Assembly: GCF_001500125.1 (NCBI RefSeq)
Contig: NZ_LQIV01000020.1
Location: 1 to 64,000 of the forward strand
DNA length: 64,000 nucleotides
Direction of reading: 5' to 3'
From: Mycobacterium sp. IS-1742
Lineage (GTDB): Bacteria; Actinomycetota; Actinomycetes; Mycobacteriales; Mycobacteriaceae
The translations under genes and the position numbers were made by a program. Below, one piece after another: positions 45,007 to 53,282 of the stretch. Position 1 is the first letter of the stretch, and every line of letters starts with the position of its first letter. The notes beneath the pieces were generated by a model. It made no database searches. It saw nothing but the letters and a program-made list of their open reading frames with translations, and was not told the DNA's origin.

Positions 45007-45918
45007 ATGAGCGACAACCCGTTCGACCCGTCGGTCTGGCAGCCGGTGCCCGGTTTCGACCTGACCGACATCACCTACCACCGCCACGTCGTCGACGGCA
45101 CTCCTCAGCCGACGGTGCGCGTGGCGTTCGACCGGCCCGAGGTGCGCAACGCGTTCCGCCCGCACACCGTCGACGAGTTGTACCGGGTGCTCGACCATGC
45201 CCGGATGTCCCCCGATGTGGGCGTGGTGCTGCTCACCGGCAACGGCCCGTCGGCAAAGGACGGCGGCTGGGCGTTCTGCTCCGGCGGTGACCAGCGGATC
45301 CGCGGCCGCACCGGCTACCAGTACGCCGCCGGCGAGACCGCCGAGACCGTGGACGCCGCGCGCGCAGGCCGATTGCACATCCTCGAGGTGCAGCGCCTCA
45401 TCCGGTTCATGCCGAAGGTGGTGATCTGCCTGGTCAACGGCTGGGCGGCCGGAGGCGGGCACAGCCTGCACGTGACCTGTGACCTCACGCTGGCCAGCCG
45501 CCAGCACGCGCGGTTCAAGCAGACCGACGCCGACGTCGGCAGCTTCGACGGCGGATTCGGCAGCGCTTACCTGGCCCGTCAGACCGGCCAGAAGTTCGCC
45601 AGGGAGATCTTCTTCCTCGGCCGCGCCTACGACGCCGAGCAGATGCACGCGATGGGCGCGGTGAACGCCGTCGTCGACCACGCCGACCTCGAATCCGAGG
45701 CGCTGCAGTGGGCCGCCGAGATCAACGGCAAGTCCCCGCAGGCGGTGCGGATGCTCAAGTTCTCGTTCAACCTCATCGACGACGGACTGGTCGGTCAGCA
45801 GGTGTTCGCCGGGGAGGCGACCCGGCTGGCCTATATGACCGACGAGGCCGTCGAGGGGCGGGACGCGTTCCTGCAGAAGCGCGATCCCGACTGGTCGGCG
45901 TTCCCGCGCTACTTCTAG
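45007..45918 (+). CDS. menB: 1,4-Dihydroxy-2-naphthoyl-CoA synthase MenB
   Basis: 303 aa crotonase-fold enzyme. FCSGGDQRIRG, NGWAAGGGHSLHVTCDL (oxyanion hole), DADVGSFDGGFGS with the catalytic Asp, and the diagnostic C-terminal WSAFPRYF identify MenB rather than other enoyl-CoA hydratases. It closes the second ring of the naphthoquinone. Orthologue of Rv0548c. The hairpin at 45922 begins 3 bases after its stop. Confidence 0.95.
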   Translation: MSDNPFDPSVWQPVPGFDLTDITYHRHVVDGTPQPTVRVAFDRPEVRNAFRPHTVDELYRVLDHARMSPDVGVVLLTGNGPSAKDGGWAFCSGGDQRIRGRTGYQYAAGETAETVDAARAGRLHILEVQRLIRFMPKVVICLVNGWAAGGGHSLHVTCDLTLASRQHARFKQTDADVGSFDGGFGSAYLARQTGQKFAREIFFLGRAYDAEQMHAMGAVNAVVDHADLESEALQWAAEINGKSPQAVRMLKFSFNLIDDGLVGQQVFAGEATRLAYMTDEAVEGRDAFLQKRDPDWSAFPRYF

Positions 45919-45921
45919 ACG

Positions 45922-45974
45922 GTGATGTGTGCACGATTTCGAGCGGTGAGCGCGCGGAATCGTGCACAAATCAC
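45922..45974. terminator. Long near-perfect hairpin after menB
   Basis: GTGAT-G-TGTGCACGATT (45922-45938) pairs with AATCGTGCACA-A-ATCAC (45958-45974), broken by a single G/A mismatch, and the stem extends inward by a few more pairs. It begins immediately after the menB stop. Same plan as the hairpins at 30532 and 42505: long stem, one mismatch about five or six pairs from the outer end, no U tract. Confidence 0.65.
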
Positions 45975-46003
45975 GAGAAACTCGTCGGGCCTAGACTCCC
46001 GGG

Positions 46004-46879
46004 GTGAGCAACAACCCGCTGCGCCGCCTGTCCGACACGTTGATGCTGACCAGCATGCGGCCCTCGATGGCCGAGCAGTTCCTGCAGCCGCGCGCGGACG
46101 TCGACCTCACCGGTAAGCGGATCCTGCTGACCGGCGCCTCGTCGGGTATCGGTGAGGCCGCCGCGGAGAAGTTCGCCCGCCGCGGAGCCACGGTCGTCGC
46201 GGTGGCCCGCCGTCAGGATCTGCTCGACGCGCTCGTCGAGCGGATCACCACCGCGGGCGGCGCCGCCACGGCGCGCGCGTGCGACCTGTCCGACCTCGAT
46301 GCGGTCGACGAATTGGTGGCCGAGGTCGAGGAGCGGCTCGGCGGCGTCGACATCTTGATCAACAACGCGGGCAAGTCGATTCGCCGCCCGCTGGCGGACT
46401 CGCTGGAGCGCTGGCACGACGTCGAACGCACGATGGCGCTCAACTACTATTCACCGCTGCGGCTGATCCGCGGGCTGGCGCCCGGCATGATGGAGCGCGG
46501 CCACGGCCACATCGTCAACGTCGCGACGTGGGGCGTGTTCAGCGAGGCCTCACCGCTGTTCGGGGTGTACGTCGCCTCGAAGGCCGCGCTGTCGGCGGTG
46601 AGCCGGGTCATCGAGACCGAGTGGGCCGAGAAGGGTGTGCACTCGACCACGCTGTACTACCCCCTGGTGAAGACACCGATGATCGCGCCGACCCGGGCCT
46701 ACGACCGGGTGCCGGGGCTCAGCGCGCAGGAGGCGGCCGACTGGATGATCGCCGCGGCGCGCCACCGTCCGGTGCGGATCGCGCCCCGGATGGCCGTCAC
46801 CGCGCGGGCCGTCGACTCGCTGGCGCCGACGTGGTTCAACGCGATCGTCAAGCGCCAACAGTTCCAGCCGGGCGCCTGA
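46004..46879 (+). CDS. Short-chain dehydrogenase/reductase (Rv0547c homologue)
   Basis: 291 aa SDR. About 30 residues precede the cofactor motif TGASSGIG (about 44-51). NNAGKS near 120 and YVASK (catalytic Tyr and Lys) near 189; the Ser position lies in the VNVATWGVFSE segment, where the usual Ser appears replaced by Thr or displaced, so it may be atypical. Starts at GTG 46004. Positional orthologue of Rv0547c; role unknown. Confidence 0.85.
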   Translation: MSNNPLRRLSDTLMLTSMRPSMAEQFLQPRADVDLTGKRILLTGASSGIGEAAAEKFARRGATVVAVARRQDLLDALVERITTAGGAATARACDLSDLDAVDELVAEVEERLGGVDILINNAGKSIRRPLADSLERWHDVERTMALNYYSPLRLIRGLAPGMMERGHGHIVNVATWGVFSEASPLFGVYVASKAALSAVSRVIETEWAEKGVHSTTLYYPLVKTPMIAPTRAYDRVPGLSAQEAADWMIAAARHRPVRIAPRMAVTARAVDSLAPTWFNAIVKRQQFQPGA

Positions 46880-46901
46880 CCACCGTGATAGACACGACCC
46901 C

Positions 46902-47273
46902 ATGGAGATCCTCGCGAGCCGGATGCTGCTGCGGCCGGCGGACTACGAGCGGTCGCTGCGGTTCTACCGCGACGGGGTCGGGTTGGCGATCGCGCGTGAG
47001 TACGGCGGCGGGACGGTGTTCTACGCCGGCCAGTCACTGATCGAACTGGCCGCCCACGGCGGCCCCGACGCCGGCGGCACACTGTGGCTGCAGGTGCGCG
47101 ACGTCCACGCCACCCAGGACGAATTACGCGGCCGCGGCGTCGAGATCGCCAGGGAGGCACGGCAGGAGCCGTGGGGACTGCAGGAGATGCACGTGACCGA
47201 TCCCGACGGCGTCACGCTGATCTTCGTGCAGGTGCCCGACGACCATCCGTTACGCCGGGACACCCGCGGCTGA
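46902..47273 (+). CDS. Glyoxalase/VOC-family protein (Rv0546c homologue)
   Basis: 123 aa single VOC domain: SRMLLRPADYERSLRFYRDGVGL at the N-terminus, FYAGQSLIELAAHG with a Glu metal ligand, and MHVTDPDGVTLIFVQ at the C-terminus. Members are glyoxalases, dioxygenases or resistance proteins; the substrate cannot be inferred. Follows the SDR by 22 bases on the same strand. Confidence 0.85.
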   Translation: MEILASRMLLRPADYERSLRFYRDGVGLAIAREYGGGTVFYAGQSLIELAAHGGPDAGGTLWLQVRDVHATQDELRGRGVEIAREARQEPWGLQEMHVTDPDGVTLIFVQVPDDHPLRRDTRG

Positions 47274-47278
47274 CGGTC

Positions 47279-47584
47279 TCAGCGCACCGGTGAGGCCAAC
47301 GGCCAGCCGACCGAGGCCAGCCGCGCGGCGACCTGGTGCACCTCTTCGGGGTTGGGCTCTTTCGAGATCACCTCGTGCACAGCCGCCCGGATCTCGTCCT
47401 CGGTGACCGTGTCGGAGTCCGTCGAGCGCAGGATCGACTGCGCGGCCCTGACGACCTCCTCCTCGGTGAGCGACCGCTTGAGCAGCGCCAGCAGCGGGAA
47501 GTAGTCCTTCGGCGGGACGCCCTGCGGGTATCCGTCGCGCAGCCAGGTGAGCACTTTGTCCATGACGCCGGTGTTGTCTGTCAT
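47279..47584 (-). CDS. DUF3349 small helical protein (paralogue 1)
   Basis: 101 aa. VLTWLRDGYPQGVPPKDYFPLLALLKRSLTEEEVVRAA is the DUF3349 signature (Rv0543c family, small alpha-helical fold of unknown function). A second copy lies at 49378-49677 on the opposite strand; the two share the WLRDGYPQGVP / WITDGYPEGVP segment and the LLALL-R-LT-EEV segment. It is the last gene of the pitA unit, 10 bases after the two-helix membrane protein. Confidence 0.88.
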   Translation of the reverse strand: MTDNTGVMDKVLTWLRDGYPQGVPPKDYFPLLALLKRSLTEEEVVRAAQSILRSTDSDTVTEDEIRAAVHEVISKEPNPEEVHQVAARLASVGWPLASPVR

Positions 47585-47594
47585 CGCCGGTACC

Positions 47595-47873
47595 TCACTT
47601 GGCGAACGGGAAGAGGTCGAGGCCGAACTGATGCTCGATCGTGGACCGGGTGATCCACAGCAACCCCACCAGGATCACCGCCCCGACGATCGTGAACAGC
47701 GCCACCCCAAGGTATTTCAGCGCGGGATTCGGGGCGTGGGCGGCGCCGTCGCCGTCGCCGCCGTCGGTTCCGGCGGAATACGCCACCAGCCCGCAGGCGA
47801 ACAGGGCGGGCAGGCCCGCGCCGAGGATCAGGCCGACGACCAGCACCCGCAGGATGCTCTCGAGGTGAACCAT
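47595..47873 (-). CDS. Small membrane protein (Rv0544c homologue)
   Basis: 92 aa with two membrane helices: VLVVGLILGAGLPALFACGLVA (about 10-31) and LGVALFTIVGAVILVGLLWI (about 54-73), joined by a Gly/Asp-rich loop. Conserved next to pitA in mycobacteria, so an accessory role in phosphate uptake is possible but unproven. Starts at ATG 47873, 37 bases after the pitA stop. Confidence 0.82.
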   Translation of the reverse strand: MVHLESILRVLVVGLILGAGLPALFACGLVAYSAGTDGGDGDGAAHAPNPALKYLGVALFTIVGAVILVGLLWITRSTIEHQFGLDLFPFAK

Positions 47874-47910
47874 TCCCAGTGTCCTTCAGTCGTTCTCGGG
47901 TGTCGGTCGG

Positions 47911-49161
47911 TCAGACGGCCGCGACGTCTCGGTCCGGTGCGCCGGGCGCGGATTCACGCAGCTCGACAGGCACCACGGAGTTGGTGTCGGCGTCCCAGTC
48001 GGCGTTGACGTTGCGGTGGTCGACCTTCTGCTGCTGGGCGCGCCACCACAGCCCGAACGACGTGCCCACCAGGATCAGGAAGATCAGGCCGTCGCCCACC
48101 AGCTGGGTGGTCATCCCGGCCACCGAGTGCGAGAGCCAGAAGGCGAGCGCCCCGACCAGACCCGCGGCGGGCAGCGTGACCAGCCAGGCCACCGCCATCC
48201 GGCCGGCGACGGCCCAGCGGACGTGCGCGCCCGGCTTGCCGACACCGCTACCCAGGATCGAGCCGGTGGCGACGTGGGTGGTGGACAGCGCCATGCCCGC
48301 GGCGCTGGAGCTGAGGATGATCGCGGCCGACGACGCCTCGGCGGCCAGTCCCTGCGGCGACTCGATCTCGACCAGACCCTTGCCGAGAGTGCGGATGACC
48401 CGCCAACCGCCGAGGTAGGTGCCCAGGCCGATGGCCAGCGCGCAGCTGGCGATGATCCAGAAGGGCAGACCGTCCTCGGCCACGTCGCCGGTCAGGTGGC
48501 CGGTGGTGATCAGGGCCAGTGCGATGACGCCCATGGTCTTCTGCGCGTCGTTGGTGCCGTGCGACAGTGCGACGAGCGACGCGGTGGCGATCTGTCCCCA
48601 CCGGAAACCCGATTCGCGGCGCTTGCGGGCCACCTTGCGGGTGATGCGGTAGACCAGCCAGGTGCCGCATCCGGCGACCAGACCGGCGATGAGCGGGGCG
48701 GCGATCGCGGGGATGAGCACCTTCTGGGTGACGCCGGACCAGTTCACCCCCGACAGTCCGATCGCGGCCAGGCCCGCGCCCATCAGCCCGCCGAACAGCG
48801 CGTGCGACGAACTCGACGGAATGCCGAACAGCCACGTCAGCAGGTTCCACAGGATGCCGCCGACGAGCCCGGCGAAGATGATGGTCAGCCCGGTGGACGC
48901 GTCGATGTTCGGGAGCAGCGATCCGGTCTTGCTGTCCTGGATCTTGAGCACCGAGGTGGTCACGGTGACGGCCACTTCCACCGACAGGAACGCGCCCACG
49001 AGGTTGAGCACCCCGGCCAGGGTCACCGCCGTCTTGGGCTTCAACGCGCCGGTGGCGATCGACGTGGCCATCGCGTTCCCGGTGTCGTGGAACCCGTTGG
49101 TGAAGTCGAAAGCCAGTGCCGTCGCGATGAGCAGCACCAAGATGATCAGCTCGGAACTCAC
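47911..49161 (-). CDS. pitA: Inorganic phosphate transporter PitA
   Basis: 416 aa, PiT family. About ten membrane helices. The two family signatures are present: ALAFDFTNGFHDTGNAMATSIATG near the N-terminus and LVALSHGTNDAQKTMGVIAL in the second half, the inverted repeats that bind phosphate and the coupling ion. Low-affinity constitutive phosphate uptake at the inner membrane. It starts at GTG 49161. A PHO-box-like direct repeat lies about 95 bases upstream. Orientation relative to menB and menE is opposite to M. tuberculosis as I recall. Confidence 0.92.
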   Translation of the reverse strand: MSSELIILVLLIATALAFDFTNGFHDTGNAMATSIATGALKPKTAVTLAGVLNLVGAFLSVEVAVTVTTSVLKIQDSKTGSLLPNIDASTGLTIIFAGLVGGILWNLLTWLFGIPSSSSHALFGGLMGAGLAAIGLSGVNWSGVTQKVLIPAIAAPLIAGLVAGCGTWLVYRITRKVARKRRESGFRWGQIATASLVALSHGTNDAQKTMGVIALALITTGHLTGDVAEDGLPFWIIASCALAIGLGTYLGGWRVIRTLGKGLVEIESPQGLAAEASSAAIILSSSAAGMALSTTHVATGSILGSGVGKPGAHVRWAVAGRMAVAWLVTLPAAGLVGALAFWLSHSVAGMTTQLVGDGLIFLILVGTSFGLWWRAQQQKVDHRNVNADWDADTNSVVPVELRESAPGAPDRDVAAV

Positions 49162-49255
49162 GGCTTCACATTCTGCTGTGCCATGACTCCCAGAACCAAA
49201 AACTAGCGGGCCTAATTTCCGGTGTGTCCTGGACTTATGGCCCGTTCCCGGCGGT

Positions 49256-49277
49256 GTTCACCAAGTGTTCATCCGGC
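49256..49277. promoter_or_regulatory. PHO-box-like direct repeat between pitA and DUF3349-menE
   Basis: GTTCACC-AAGT-GTTCATC: two 11-base units with the GTTCAYC core, exactly the direct-repeat layout bound by actinobacterial PhoP/RegX3 phosphate regulators. It lies in the 216-base divergent region, about 95 bases from the pitA start and 100 from the DUF3349 start, so it could serve either side. Confidence 0.6.
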
Positions 49278-49377
49278 GTGCAGTCGCCGTTGGCCGTCGG
49301 CGGGCGTCACCGACCGGAGTTACCATCGACTGCCTGCGGGCGACCGGTCTTCGGCGCGCCCGGGAAAGTGACCCCAC

Positions 49378-49677
49378 GTGCCCAACTTCCTCGCCAGAAT
49401 CGTCGCCTGGATCACCGACGGCTATCCCGAGGGCGTCCCCGGGGCGGACCGGGTGCCGCTGCTCGCGCTGTTGCGTCGGCGCCTGACCGACGAGGAGGTC
49501 GCGGCCGTGGCGCAGACCCTCGTCGACCGGGGCGAATTCGATCAGTTCGACATCGCGGTGATGATCACCTCGATCACCGACGACATGCCCACCGAGGCGG
49601 ACATCGACCGGGTCCGCGCCCGGCTCGCCGCGCGCAGCTGGCCACTCGACGACCGACAGTCCGGGGAGGACGCATAG
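49378..49677 (+). CDS. DUF3349 small helical protein (paralogue 2)
   Basis: 99 aa from GTG 49378. IVAWITDGYPEGVPGADRVPLLALLRRRLTDEEVAAVAQTLV matches DUF3349. By position, directly before menE, it is the true Rv0543c counterpart. The other copy, at 47279-47584, is on the opposite strand. The function is unknown; the conserved link to menE and pitA is the main clue. Confidence 0.88.
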   Translation: MPNFLARIVAWITDGYPEGVPGADRVPLLALLRRRLTDEEVAAVAQTLVDRGEFDQFDIAVMITSITDDMPTEADIDRVRARLAARSWPLDDRQSGEDA

Positions 49678-49682
49678 CCGTC

Positions 49683-50813
49683 CTGCGCGCCCTCGCCGTC
49701 CCGCCCGGCCCTGCGGCGCTCGAGATCCTGCCCGCCGTCGAGGACATGCTGACCGGCCGCGGTCCGGCGCTGCTGCCCACCCCGGCCGGCGACGCCGCGC
49801 AGGGCGCGCTGCTGCGGGAGGCGCTGCGGGCCGGCGCGCCGATCGGCGACGACGTCGCGGTCGTGGTGCCGACGTCGGGTACCACCGGCAGACCGAAGGG
49901 CGCAATGCTCCCCGCCTCGGCACTGATCGCCAGCGCCGAGGCAGCCCACGAGCGGCTGGGCGGGCCCGGACGGTGGCTGCTCGCACTGCCCGCCCATCAC
50001 ATCGCCGGGCTGCAGGTGCTGGTGCGCAGTGTCGTCGCCGGTGAGCGGCCGGTCGCCGTGCCGGCGAGCTTCGAGGCACCGGATCTGGTGTCGGCGGTGG
50101 CGGGGATGGGCGCCGGACCACGGTACGTGTCGCTGGTGAGCGTGCAACTGGACAAGGCGCTGCGCGATCCGGCGGCCACCGCGGCGCTCGCCACGTTCGA
50201 CGCGGTGTTGATCGGCGGCGGGCCGATGCCCGCGGGCCTGTCCGAAAAAGCCTCTGCCGCAGGGGTTCCCGTGGTGCGGACGTACGGCATGAGCGAGACC
50301 GCCGGAGGCTGCGTCTACGACGGGGTGCCGCTGGACGGGGTGCGGGTGCGCCTGGACGGATCCCGCATCCTGCTCGGCGGGCCGACGCTGGCCACGGGAT
50401 ATCGCAATCCCGTGCGGCCGGACCCGTTCGCCGAGCCGGGCTGGTTCCGCACCGACGACGTCGGCGCGCTGGACGGCGGCGTGTTGCGGGTGCTGGGCCG
50501 CGTGGACGACGCGATCAGCACCGGCGGGCTGACCGTGATGCCCCCGCTGGTCGAGGCGGTGCTGTCCCGCCATCCAGCGGTCGCCGACTGCGCGGTGTTC
50601 GGGGTCGCCGACGAGCGGTTGGGCCAGCGGGTGGTGGCCGCGATCGTCGTCGCCGCGGGCCGGCCGGCGCCCACGGTGGCGGAGTTGCGCGCGCACGTCG
50701 CGGGCGAACTGGACGTGACGGCCGCCCCGCGTGAGGTGCATGTGGTCGAGGAGGTGCCGCGCAGGGGCATCGGCAAGGTGGACCGCCCCACGTTGCGCGC
50801 GCGATTCGGCTGA
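49683..50813 (+). CDS. menE: o-Succinylbenzoate-CoA ligase MenE
   Basis: About 376 aa (M. tuberculosis MenE is 362). VPTSGTTGRPKGAML P-loop, TYGMSETAGGCVYDG, WFRTDDVG, GRVDDAISTGGLTVMPPLVE hinge, catalytic Lys in GIGKVDRPTL. It activates o-succinylbenzoate with CoA for MenB. The start is unclear: the conserved-looking LRALAVPPGPAAL begins near 49683 but only ATA (49674) or CTG (49683) is available after the GGGGAGGA ribosome site; the first canonical codon is ATG 49746, which would drop that segment. Confidence 0.85.
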   Translation: MRALAVPPGPAALEILPAVEDMLTGRGPALLPTPAGDAAQGALLREALRAGAPIGDDVAVVVPTSGTTGRPKGAMLPASALIASAEAAHERLGGPGRWLLALPAHHIAGLQVLVRSVVAGERPVAVPASFEAPDLVSAVAGMGAGPRYVSLVSVQLDKALRDPAATAALATFDAVLIGGGPMPAGLSEKASAAGVPVVRTYGMSETAGGCVYDGVPLDGVRVRLDGSRILLGGPTLATGYRNPVRPDPFAEPGWFRTDDVGALDGGVLRVLGRVDDAISTGGLTVMPPLVEAVLSRHPAVADCAVFGVADERLGQRVVAAIVVAAGRPAPTVAELRAHVAGELDVTAAPREVHVVEEVPRRGIGKVDRPTLRARFG

Positions 50814-50857
50814 CGGCTGGCCCCCATCTTTCGTCCAAGGCCGGGCATGATGGCGCC

Positions 50858-51472
50858 ATGCGTCGAGAAGTCACCTCCGTCGAGGAACTGCGCGACATCG
50901 TCGGCCATCCGAACAGCTTCGTCGCGAACAAGGTGAGGCCGCGCTTGTCATCGGTACAGCAGGAGTGGTTGCGGGCCGCGTCCCTCGGTTTCGTGGCGAC
51001 GACCGACGCGGCCGGCAACCTCGACGTGTCCCCGAAGGGGGACCCGGCCGGCTTCGTCCACATCATCGACGACCAGACGATCGCGATCCCCGAGCGACCC
51101 GGTAACAAGCGGGTCGACGGATACCTCAACGTGCTGGACCGGCCGCGGGTCGGCACTGTTTTCGTCATCCCCGGCCGCGGTGACACGTTGCGCGTCAACG
51201 GCAGCGCGCGCGTGTTGGCCGACGCCGACTACTTCGACGCGATGGTGGTCAGCGGGAAGCGCCCGATCCTCGCGCTCGAGATCAGCGTCGAGGAGGTGTT
51301 CTTCCACTGCGCCAAGGCTTTTCTGCGTTCCGGCGCATGGAAACCTGAATCGTGGACCCCGGATGCCGTCCCGAGCGTCGCGCAGCTGGCCAAGGCGTTC
51401 ACACCCGATCTGACGCAGGCCGAACTCGACGACTACTTCTCCGAGGACAGCTTGCGCAAGCAGCTGTACTGA
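50858..51472 (+). CDS. FMN-binding pyridoxamine-5'-phosphate oxidase family protein
   Basis: 204 aa split barrel. FVATTDAAGNLDVSPKGDPAGFVHIIDDQTIAIPERPGNKRVDGYLN is the hallmark of the MSMEG-type PNPOx subfamily. It probably binds FMN or F420; a role as true pyridoxine oxidase is unlikely. Starts at ATG 50858. Single gene, convergent with the membrane-protein pair (stops about 10 bases apart). Confidence 0.87.
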   Translation: MRREVTSVEELRDIVGHPNSFVANKVRPRLSSVQQEWLRAASLGFVATTDAAGNLDVSPKGDPAGFVHIIDDQTIAIPERPGNKRVDGYLNVLDRPRVGTVFVIPGRGDTLRVNGSARVLADADYFDAMVVSGKRPILALEISVEEVFFHCAKAFLRSGAWKPESWTPDAVPSVAQLAKAFTPDLTQAELDDYFSEDSLRKQLY

Positions 51473-51480
51473 CCCGGCCG

Positions 51481-51912
51481 TCAGCCGCCGATCTCGAGGA
51501 TCGCGAGCAACCCGAGCACCACGGTGGCGGCGGCGAGTACACCGTGTCCGAGCACCACCGCGACGGGGAACGAGCGCTCGGGCGCATCCGGAATCGGCGA
51601 GGCGCCTCCGCCGACCGGCTGGCGCCCGCTCCGGTACACCGGCAACCAGCGCAGCACCATGACGACGCCGAGCGCCGCGACCGGCACCAGAAGCGCCAGC
51701 GCGACCCAGCCGATCGGGTGGTTGTCGGTGACGACGTAGACGATCCAGAGCACCAGGCCGAGGGCCGCCAGGGCGAAGTGGCCGAACACCACCGCGGGCG
51801 GCAGATGGGTTCTCGTACGGTCGCGGTGACCACCACCGCCCACCCACTTGGCGAGCATGAAGGCGCCGCCGCCCGCGGTCAGGATCCAGGCGATCAGTGA
51901 CGCGATACCCAT
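51481..51912 (-). CDS. Four-helix membrane protein of unknown function
   Basis: 143 aa with four hydrophobic segments (about 4-22, 37-61, 67-91 and 119-141) and a polar loop with PVGGGASPIPDAPERSF. ATG 51912 has an ideal GGGAGGT ribosome site. It follows the DUF2231 gene by 2 bases, so the two membrane proteins are co-expressed. Histidines in GHFALA and GHGVLA helices could bind a metal or haem; that is speculative. Confidence 0.8.
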   Translation of the reverse strand: MGIASLIAWILTAGGGAFMLAKWVGGGGHRDRTRTHLPPAVVFGHFALAALGLVLWIVYVVTDNHPIGWVALALLVPVAALGVVMVLRWLPVYRSGRQPVGGGASPIPDAPERSFPVAVVLGHGVLAAATVVLGLLAILEIGG

Positions 51913-51914
51913 GG

Positions 51915-52451
51915 TTACCTCCCTGTGCCGGTTACTCGACTCCCCTCGAACCCCTCCGCCTGCGTCGATTCGTCGGCGACGCGCACGCCGTACCGGTAGG
52001 ACAGCATCCCGCCCAGATAGCCCGACATCGCGAGCATCGCGAAGCCGGCCAGCGACAGCGCCAGTTGTCCGTATCCCACCGCGGCGTCCTGGGGATAGGT
52101 CGCATGTCTCCAGGCGAAGCCGGCGATGTACAGCCCGGTGACGGTCAGGTTGAGCGCCATGTGGAGCAGGCCGATCCGGTGCGCGCGGGTGCCCGAGGGA
52201 ATCCCGATCAGGTCGACGAAGCCGACCGTCGCGGCCGCCAGCGCGCCGAGCACGCCGATCGCGATCAGCCACTCGGCACCCCTGGCCAGGAACGCCGGTT
52301 CGTCGACGACGTGCGAGGCGATGTCGAAGACCAGGCTGGCCGCCCATGCGCCGATCGGGACGGTGACCAGGATCGGATGGAACGGGTGTCCGTAGGGTCC
52401 GGCCAGCATCGCACTGACGGGGCGCTTGGCCTGGTCGGGTGGTGTACTCAC
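51915..52451 (-). CDS. DUF2231 membrane protein
   Basis: 178 aa. LAGPYGHPFHPILVTVPIGAW is the DUF2231 signature, with paired His residues; four membrane helices follow (about 80-180). GTG 52451 is preferred because GGGGAGG stands five bases before it; GTG 52457 also possible. Function unknown, perhaps redox-linked given the conserved His. Divergent from the HTH regulator, which may control it. Confidence 0.82.
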   Translation of the reverse strand: MSTPPDQAKRPVSAMLAGPYGHPFHPILVTVPIGAWAASLVFDIASHVVDEPAFLARGAEWLIAIGVLGALAAATVGFVDLIGIPSGTRAHRIGLLHMALNLTVTGLYIAGFAWRHATYPQDAAVGYGQLALSLAGFAMLAMSGYLGGMLSYRYGVRVADESTQAEGFEGSRVTGTGR

Positions 52452-52550
52452 CTCCACCTCCCCACATCGCCGGGGTTTAGATAATCAATTTTGGTCTTAT
52501 TGGCCCGGCCGGTCAAGAGCGCATTTTCGACCATCTTCGTTGGCGATATC
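52452..52550. promoter_or_regulatory. AT-rich divergent promoter region
   Basis: The core TTTAGATAATCAATTTTGG at about 52477-52495 is unusually AT-rich for this DNA and lies between divergent starts. A TATCTA element on the minus strand could serve the membrane-protein pair. Small ATAA/TTAT inverted repeats suggest a regulator site. No known consensus recognised. Confidence 0.4.
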
Positions 52551-53282
52551 GTGGAAAACGTGGACCCCGACGGCCGAAGCGCGCACCCCGGCTCGATCCG
52601 CGCGGTCGCAGCCCTGGGTGACGACATGCGGCGACGGCTCTACGACTTCGCCCGCCACGAGCGGCGCCCGGTGAGCCGTGACGAAGCGGCGTCGGCTGTC
52701 GGCATCTCGCGCAAGCTCGCCGCATTCCACCTCGACAAGCTCGTCGACGTGGGCCTGCTGCGGTTCCGCTTCCTCCAGCCGGCCGGGGACCGTGTTGGCC
52801 GACCGCCGAAGGTGTACGCACCCGCCGACGCCGAGTTCACGGTGAGCATCCCGCCGCGCCGACCCGAACTGCTCGCCGACATCCTGGCGCATGCGGTCCT
52901 CGCCGACGGCGGCGCTCAGGCATCGGTGCAGGCCGCTGCGGTCCAGATCGCTCACCAGCGCGGTGTGGCCGCCACCGCCTCGTCCCCCCGCCCGCGAAGG
53001 GGGCGCATGGGGGCCGAGCGCACGCTGCGCCTGGCCGAAGAGGTACTCGCCGGCAACGGCTTCGAGCCCCACCGCGACGGAGGCGGATGCATCCGACTGC
53101 GGAACTGTCCGTTCCACCCGCTGGCACGCGACCTGCCGGAGCTGGTGTGCCGGCTCAATCACGCCTTCGTATCGGGTGCGCTCGACGGGTTGGGCGGCGA
53201 CGGCGTCGAGGCCGTGCTCTCACCGGCCGCCGGGGAATGCTGCGTCGAGGTGCGGCCGACGCGGCACCGTGATCAGGGCTGA
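52551..53282 (+). CDS. ArsR/SufR-like HTH regulator with conserved cysteines
   Basis: 243 aa from GTG 52551. Winged HTH RPVSRDEAASAVGISRKLAAFHLDKLVDVGLLRF (about 39-72). The C-terminal half carries Cys in GGGCIRLRNCPFHPLA, LVCRLNHAF and AGECCVEV, a spacing that recalls SufR-type Fe-S or metal sensors. It probably controls the divergent membrane pair. The coding end overlaps the convergent stress-protein gene by 10 bases. The start is uncertain; in-frame GTG 52560 also exists. Confidence 0.8.
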   Translation: MENVDPDGRSAHPGSIRAVAALGDDMRRRLYDFARHERRPVSRDEAASAVGISRKLAAFHLDKLVDVGLLRFRFLQPAGDRVGRPPKVYAPADAEFTVSIPPRRPELLADILAHAVLADGGAQASVQAAAVQIAHQRGVAATASSPRPRRGRMGAERTLRLAEEVLAGNGFEPHRDGGGCIRLRNCPFHPLARDLPELVCRLNHAFVSGALDGLGGDGVEAVLSPAAGECCVEVRPTRHRDQG

